From Bryobacteraceae bacterium (lineage in GTDB: Bacteria; Acidobacteriota; Terriglobia; Bryobacterales; Bryobacteraceae): 10,204 nucleotides of DNA. The notes under the pieces are model-generated. The model did not search any database, had not been told where the DNA came from, and was given only the letters and a program-made list of their open reading frames with translations. The stretch covers positions 1 through 10,204 of the forward strand of contig JACMLA010000850.1 of NCBI GenBank assembly GCA_014379815.1, read 5' to 3'. Numbering within the stretch: position 1 is the stretch's first letter; each line of letters begins with the position of its first letter. Made by a program: the position numbers and the translations under genes. Below are positions 8,473-10,204 of this stretch, piece by piece.

Positions 8473-8668
8473 GATTTTTACCCCGAGCGAATGTTTACGT
8501 TCAAGCGGAAGGAACTCGGACAATTAGATGGTTCCGAGAAGCTTTGCTCATAGATTTCAGTGAAGACCGCTACAGAATGGGGCTGAACCCATCGCGCAGC
8601 ACTCAGGAGGCGCGAGCGGCAACCTGCAAAGCTCACTTTTTTGAGAATAGAGAGCTGTCCAGCTCTTT
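8473..8668 (-). other. Predicted long 5' leader of the cas operon
   Basis: About 196 bases between the predicted transcription start near 8668 and the cas7e ATG. Apart from the 5' hairpin I see no convincing gene. Two tiny minus-strand ORFs (11 codons near 8590, 16 codons at 8551-8501) lack good ribosome binding sites. A weak inverted repeat pairs CTCGGA 8515-8520 with TCCGAG 8533-8538. A long leader before a gene with a weak ribosome binding site could carry post-transcriptional control, but nothing in it identifies a known riboswitch. Confidence 0.4.
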
Positions 8669-8672
8669 ATTC
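8645..8672. other. Stem-loop at the predicted 5' end of the cas mRNA
   Basis: GAATAGAGAGCT (8645-8656), loop GTCC, then AGCTCTTTATTC (8661-8672): a 12-pair stem with one G-T pair. A second, outer inverted repeat (TTTTTTGAG 8637-8645 with CTCAAAAAA 8689-8697) encloses it. On the minus strand the hairpin falls at the predicted transcription start, so the mRNA would begin in a stem-loop, as some bacterial mRNAs do for stability. On the plus strand TCTTTTAT follows the stem, so a weak plus-strand terminator is the alternative. Confidence 0.55.
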
Positions 8673-8675
8673 TCT

Positions 8676-8705
8676 TTTATAGAGCAGACTCAAAAAAATA
8701 TGCAA
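8676..8705 (-). promoter_or_regulatory. Predicted sigma70-type promoter of the cas operon
   Basis: On the minus strand, -35 TTGCAT (8705-8700) and -10 TATAAA (8681-8676) are separated by 18 bases of AT-rich sequence. The predicted start is near 8668. It is the best promoter-like pair I found upstream of cas7e. The -35 overlaps both the palindrome 8701-8721 and the AAG PAM of the mini-CRISPR target at 8704-8706, so anything bound there would block RNA polymerase. Confidence 0.5.
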
Positions 8706-8721
8706 GCAGTGGTTGCTTGTA
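8701..8721. promoter_or_regulatory. Inverted repeat over the cas -35 box
   Basis: TGCAAGCA, spacer GTGGT, TGCTTGTA: eight pairs with one G-T mismatch position, a size typical of a dimeric regulator operator. It overlaps the predicted -35 and the seed of the mini-CRISPR target. The WYL-family protein encoded just upstream would be a candidate ligand, but this is inference. Confidence 0.4.
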
Positions 8722-8738
8722 CATCCTGAACGCCGAAT
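8704..8738 (+). promoter_or_regulatory. Predicted Cascade target site (PAM plus seed match) at the cas promoter
   Basis: AAG (8704-8706) is directly followed by CAGTGGTTGCT (8707-8717). This is identical to the first 11 bases of the mini-CRISPR spacer (8819-8829), and positions 14-16 (TAC) also match. The remainder is essentially unmatched. AAG 5' of the protospacer on the non-target strand is the classic type I-E PAM. A Cascade loaded with this guide would sit on the -35 region of the cas operon. A seed-only match is expected to allow binding but not Cas3 cleavage. Confidence 0.65.
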
Positions 8739-8742
8739 GGCC

Positions 8743-8771
8743 ACGAATGAATGCTTACCCTGGTCATTCGT
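8743..8771. promoter_or_regulatory. Perfect 8-base inverted repeat, candidate operator
   Basis: ACGAATGA (8743-8750) and TCATTCGT (8764-8771) are perfect complements separated by 13 bases. The element lies between the cas promoter and the mini-CRISPR and covers the expected -35 region of the predicted mini-CRISPR promoter. It may bind a transcription factor controlling one or both divergent transcripts. No match to a named operator is recognised. Confidence 0.35.
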
Positions 8772-8774
8772 CGG

Positions 8775-8780
8775 TAGAAT
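8775..8780 (+). promoter_or_regulatory. Possible -10 box of the mini-CRISPR transcript
   Basis: TAGAAT differs from TATAAT at one base and would place the start near 8787, just before the first degenerate repeat. No good -35 is seen 16-18 bases upstream, so activation by a factor or low activity is possible. The evidence is weak. Confidence 0.3.
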
Positions 8781-8789
8781 GCTATCAGC

Positions 8790-8879
8790 CCTATCCCTAC
8801 CAATGTAGGGGTGTCCCTCAGTGGTTGCTGATACGCGATTACATTGCTGTTTACTCCCCACCTTAGTGGGGCTGCATCG
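8790..8879 (+). CRISPR. Degenerate two-repeat, one-spacer mini-CRISPR (CreR/CreA-like)
   Basis: Two 29-base elements at 8790-8818 and 8851-8879 have centres exactly 61 bases apart, the type I-E period. Each fits the I-E repeat plan (about 11 bases, 4-base loop, stem, 8-base 3' handle). The stems are CCCTAC/GTAGGG and CCCCAC/GTGGGG, which differ by compensatory changes at one position; the four outer stem pairs and the TG of the handle also fit the consensus. The repeats are strongly diverged from each other. This is unlike a working array and like the pseudo-repeats of Cas-regulating RNAs known from other type I systems. The single spacer (8819-8850, 32 bases) begins with an 11-base match to the cas promoter. 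Transcription would run rightward, divergent from the cas operon. Confidence 0.7.
8811..8871 (+). ncRNA. Predicted mature guide RNA of the mini-CRISPR
   Basis: If Cas6e cuts 3' of each hairpin as in type I-E, the product is 61 bases. It would have an 8-base 5' handle (GTGTCCCT, 8811-8818), a 32-base guide (8819-8850) and 21 bases of the second repeat ending at the last G of its stem (8871). These are exactly the canonical I-E crRNA dimensions. The three bases before the guide in its own locus are CCT, not AAG, so it should not target itself. Expression is inferred, not shown. Confidence 0.5.
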
Positions 8880-8893
8880 TACTTCAAGACCGA

Positions 8894-8921
8894 GAGCTGG
8901 CTGCAATAGTACAGCCAGTTC
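8894..8921 (+). terminator. Hairpin downstream of the mini-CRISPR, possible weak terminator
   Basis: GAGCTGGCTG (8894-8903), loop CAATAGTA, CAGCCAGTTC (8912-8921): ten pairs with one G-T. It begins 14 bases after the second repeat. No run of T follows (AGAATTATCTTAG), so it may stabilise or end the transcript only weakly. It is out of phase with the 61-base repeat period, so it is not a third repeat. Confidence 0.35.
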
Positions 8922-8930
8922 AGAATTATC

Positions 8931-9011
8931 TTAGTAGTGCAGCCTTGATTGCACCAGCAGCGTTTGTAGCCACTGGATGGAAAGGAAGGCTGGAATCCTA
9001 TACTCTGTCAT
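8931..9011 (-). pseudogene. Vestigial second cas7e start (26 codons)
   Basis: An ATG at 9011 has AGGAG about 9 bases upstream, a better ribosome binding site than that of intact cas7e. It opens a 26-codon frame containing PAFLSIQWLQTLLVQSRLHY before TAA. FLSIQWLQTL parallels FLAVHWLQTL at residues 7-16 of intact Cas7e. Sixteen bases are identical between the two (8957-8972 and 8424-8439). Similarity stops after about codon 20, where the next residues should be SNPNRDRTG. I read it as the remains of a former or duplicated cas7e 5' end, displaced when the segment carrying the mini-CRISPR and the present promoter came in. It could still be translated as a small peptide. Confidence 0.6.
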
Positions 9012-9156
9012 ACGGTCTTCTCCTGAATAGTGGCGATGGTTTGGTCATTGAACGAACAGTTGACAGTCGAAGAACCTTCGACTTGATCTGATACTCGCCC
9101 TCCGGGTGTGCAACGCCAGTTCATAGGGGGTATGCAATTTTCTTTCACACCCTCGG
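9012..9156. other. Intergenic gap between the WYL gene and the cas7e remnant
   Basis: 145 bases without a supportable gene. It contains a perfect hairpin, AGTCGAAG (9065-9072), loop AAC, CTTCGACT (9076-9083), without a T-run on either side. It also contains a loose inverted repeat GGGTGTG (9104-9110) with CACACCC (9146-9152). Being just downstream of the WYL stop, the hairpin could end or protect that transcript, or be an operator for what was once the cas promoter region. Confidence 0.4.
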
Positions 9157-9858
9157 CTACTCGTTTTCGTACTGTTGGGATAGTTTGGCAACCTCTTCGC
9201 GCATCATCTCCACGAGAGCGGGCGGTTGCTCTACCCGTGCCTCTGAGCCATACCCCAGAACCCAGCGGCGCACTTCCGCCAAGCCTGATACCTGCATGTG
9301 TAGGGTCAGAGAGCCGTCACTGTGCTCTTCGATGAGCTGGCTGGGATGCCAGGTACGCTCCCGGATGAACGGGGCAGCCTTGCGTCTAAAGCGGATGGAG
9401 ACGTTCTGAGGTTCTCCGCCCGCTTCGATCTGAAAGATCCGTTCAAAGTATTGCTGTGGGTGAAATTCCGGATCACGCTCGAAGTAGTCGTCCGTTACGC
9501 GTAATGCCCGGATGCGGTCCACCCGGAACACCAGGATTTGCTTCCGCCTATGGCAGTATCCAACCGTGTACGGGTTTGTCCCTCGATACACGTACATAAG
9601 ATAAGCATCGAACTTGCGGGTAGAGAGTGAATCACTGGAAGCCGTATAGTAGGTCATCTCCACAACCCGCTGAGAACGGCTAGATTCCAACAGTGCTTTC
9701 CAGTATTCAGGATTAAATTCCAGCAGTGCCCCCGCGCCAAATTGAATTCTTTCCTCAACCACCGTCTGTAAATCGGCCCAAGTCTTCTCGGGCATTCGCC
9801 GTACCAATTGGTCAATTGCTGACTGCAACTCCTGAGCGTAGGCAGCGCCCGCAATCCA
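9157..9858 (-). pseudogene. WYL-domain transcriptional regulator, N-terminal part missing
   Basis: The open frame runs from just after a TGA at 9861-9859 to TAG at 9159-9157, about 233 codons. A TTG at 9828 gives 223 residues; on that numbering the WYL core is NPYTVGYCHRRKQILVFRVDRIRAL (85-109). The C-terminal WCX-like part includes FIRERTWHPSQLIEEHSDGSLTLHMQVSGLAEVRRWVLGYG (154-194). WYL regulators usually have about 320-340 residues with an N-terminal helix-turn-helix, absent here; similarity begins around AYAQELQSAIDQLVRRMP. WYL proteins are common neighbours and regulators of CRISPR-Cas loci. Without the DNA-binding domain it may be dead, or a ligand-sensing fragment. The missing part coincides with the junction to the plus-strand gene at the right, so an assembly break is also possible. 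Confidence 0.75.
9840..9855. other. Junction between two truncated genes
   Basis: Minus-strand WYL similarity fades at about 9845, and plus-strand haemagglutinin-like similarity begins at about 9850. Both genes lose their N-terminal parts here. No inverted terminal repeat or target duplication is visible at the join within the window. It marks either a real deletion/recombination or a contig chimera. Confidence 0.55.
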
Positions 9859-10204
9859 TCACTGCCATCCGCAGGGGCGAATCTCGTTGTCGGCGCGGGT
9901 GTCAACGGATCCACGTCACTGGCTAACAGTAGCCTCGATTTCGAAAGTTTCATCGACACCTACGTCCTCACGAAAATGGGCGTGAAGTATCTCAAGGAAA
10001 TCGCCCCCGGTGTCGACTTCGCGAAACAGAGCGATGAAGAGCAAGCCCGCCTCGCACTGGAGGTCTTCTATCTGATTCTCCGCGACGGCGGGCGCGACTT
10101 CGCCAAGGTCGGCATCTACAAGTCCGCGAAAAAGGCGATCAAGCTGCTCTTCGGCGATGAGCCGCGGATTGGCGAAATCTTCGCCCGTGGCCGCGACATC
10201 CGCA
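9850..10204 (+). pseudogene. C-terminal fragment resembling a filamentous-haemagglutinin-family exoprotein
   Basis: An open plus-strand frame runs from a stop at 9820-9822 to the window end with no plausible start. Residues from 9850 read RNPSLPSAGANLVVGAGVNG, then DFESFIDTYV, LALEVFYLILRDGGRDFAKVG, IYKSAKKAIKLLFGDEP and GEIFARGRDIR. The pattern of an NP-LP-GA-AGV opening, FF/LRD-GRD, Y-G-AI-LF, then R-I-R resembles the C-terminal region of large two-partner-secretion haemagglutinin-like proteins (the region annotated as DUF3739). I recall this from memory without a search. Such proteins are usually thousands of residues long and secreted to the cell surface. Only this internal piece is seen. 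Its codon use (GCC, GGC, CGC, GAC) is more GC-rich than the intergenic region to its left. Confidence 0.45.

Noticed and set aside
8501..8551. 16-codon minus-strand ORF in the cas leader as a possible leader peptide or CreT-like toxin
   Set aside because: No good ribosome binding site, no run of rare codons, and its position does not match a creT-type gene driven from the targeted promoter alone; cannot be supported.
8729..8757. A repeat one period before the first
   Set aside because: No stem of the right position or composition is present.
8795..8871. The two hairpins as simple terminators or operators
   Set aside because: Exact 61-base spacing, agreement with the 29-base I-E repeat plan and the PAM-flanked seed match at 8707 are better explained by a mini-CRISPR; neither hairpin has a following T-run.
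8667..8906. 79-codon minus-strand ORF across the mini-CRISPR
   Set aside because: No ATG with ribosome binding site, no conserved motif, and it is explained by the chance lack of stops in this region.
8912..8940. A third repeat one period after the second
   Set aside because: The hairpin here (8894-8921) is out of phase with the 61-base period, has an 8-base loop and lacks the C4/G4 stem.

Overview
The window is a type I-E CRISPR-Cas locus from a bacterium of moderate GC content. Phylum cannot be fixed by eye. The proteins are clearly bacterial Cascade subunits but not enterobacterial in gene order.

Reading leftward on the minus strand, a compact operon runs cas7e, cas5e, cas6e, cas8e (cse1), cas11 (cse2), cas3, cas1, cas2 (cas2 leaves the window at base 1). 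From cas7e to cas3 the genes overlap by a few to 40 bases or are separated by 2. Together they encode complete Cascade plus the HD-helicase nuclease Cas3, so interference looks intact. Adaptation looks broken: cas1 has an in-frame TAG at codon 87, before all its catalytic residues, although the downstream half is well conserved. The order is a rearranged version of the familiar cas3-cas8e-cse2-cas7-cas5-cas6e-cas1-cas2.

The most interesting part is the gap of about 680 bases upstream of cas7e (8473-9156). It holds two degenerate type I-E-like repeats exactly 61 bases apart (8790-8818 and 8851-8879), with a single 32-base spacer between them. The first 11 bases of that spacer match 8707-8717 perfectly. 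There the sequence is preceded by AAG, a canonical type I-E PAM, and overlaps the -35 of the best predicted cas operon promoter. Matching stops after 11 bases apart from a further 3, as expected for binding without cleavage. I read this as a CreR/CreA-type mini-CRISPR whose guide directs Cascade to repress its own operon. The same gap holds a vestigial second cas7e start (8931-9011) with a strong ribosome binding site, and several inverted repeats that could be operators.

Right of this is a WYL-domain regulator (9157-about 9850, minus strand) that lacks its N-terminal DNA-binding region. It runs directly into the C-terminal part of a plus-strand gene resembling large filamentous-haemagglutinin-like secreted proteins. 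Both genes are cut at the same place (about 9840-9855). This is either a genomic rearrangement or an assembly chimera. No true CRISPR array, tRNA or rRNA is visible.
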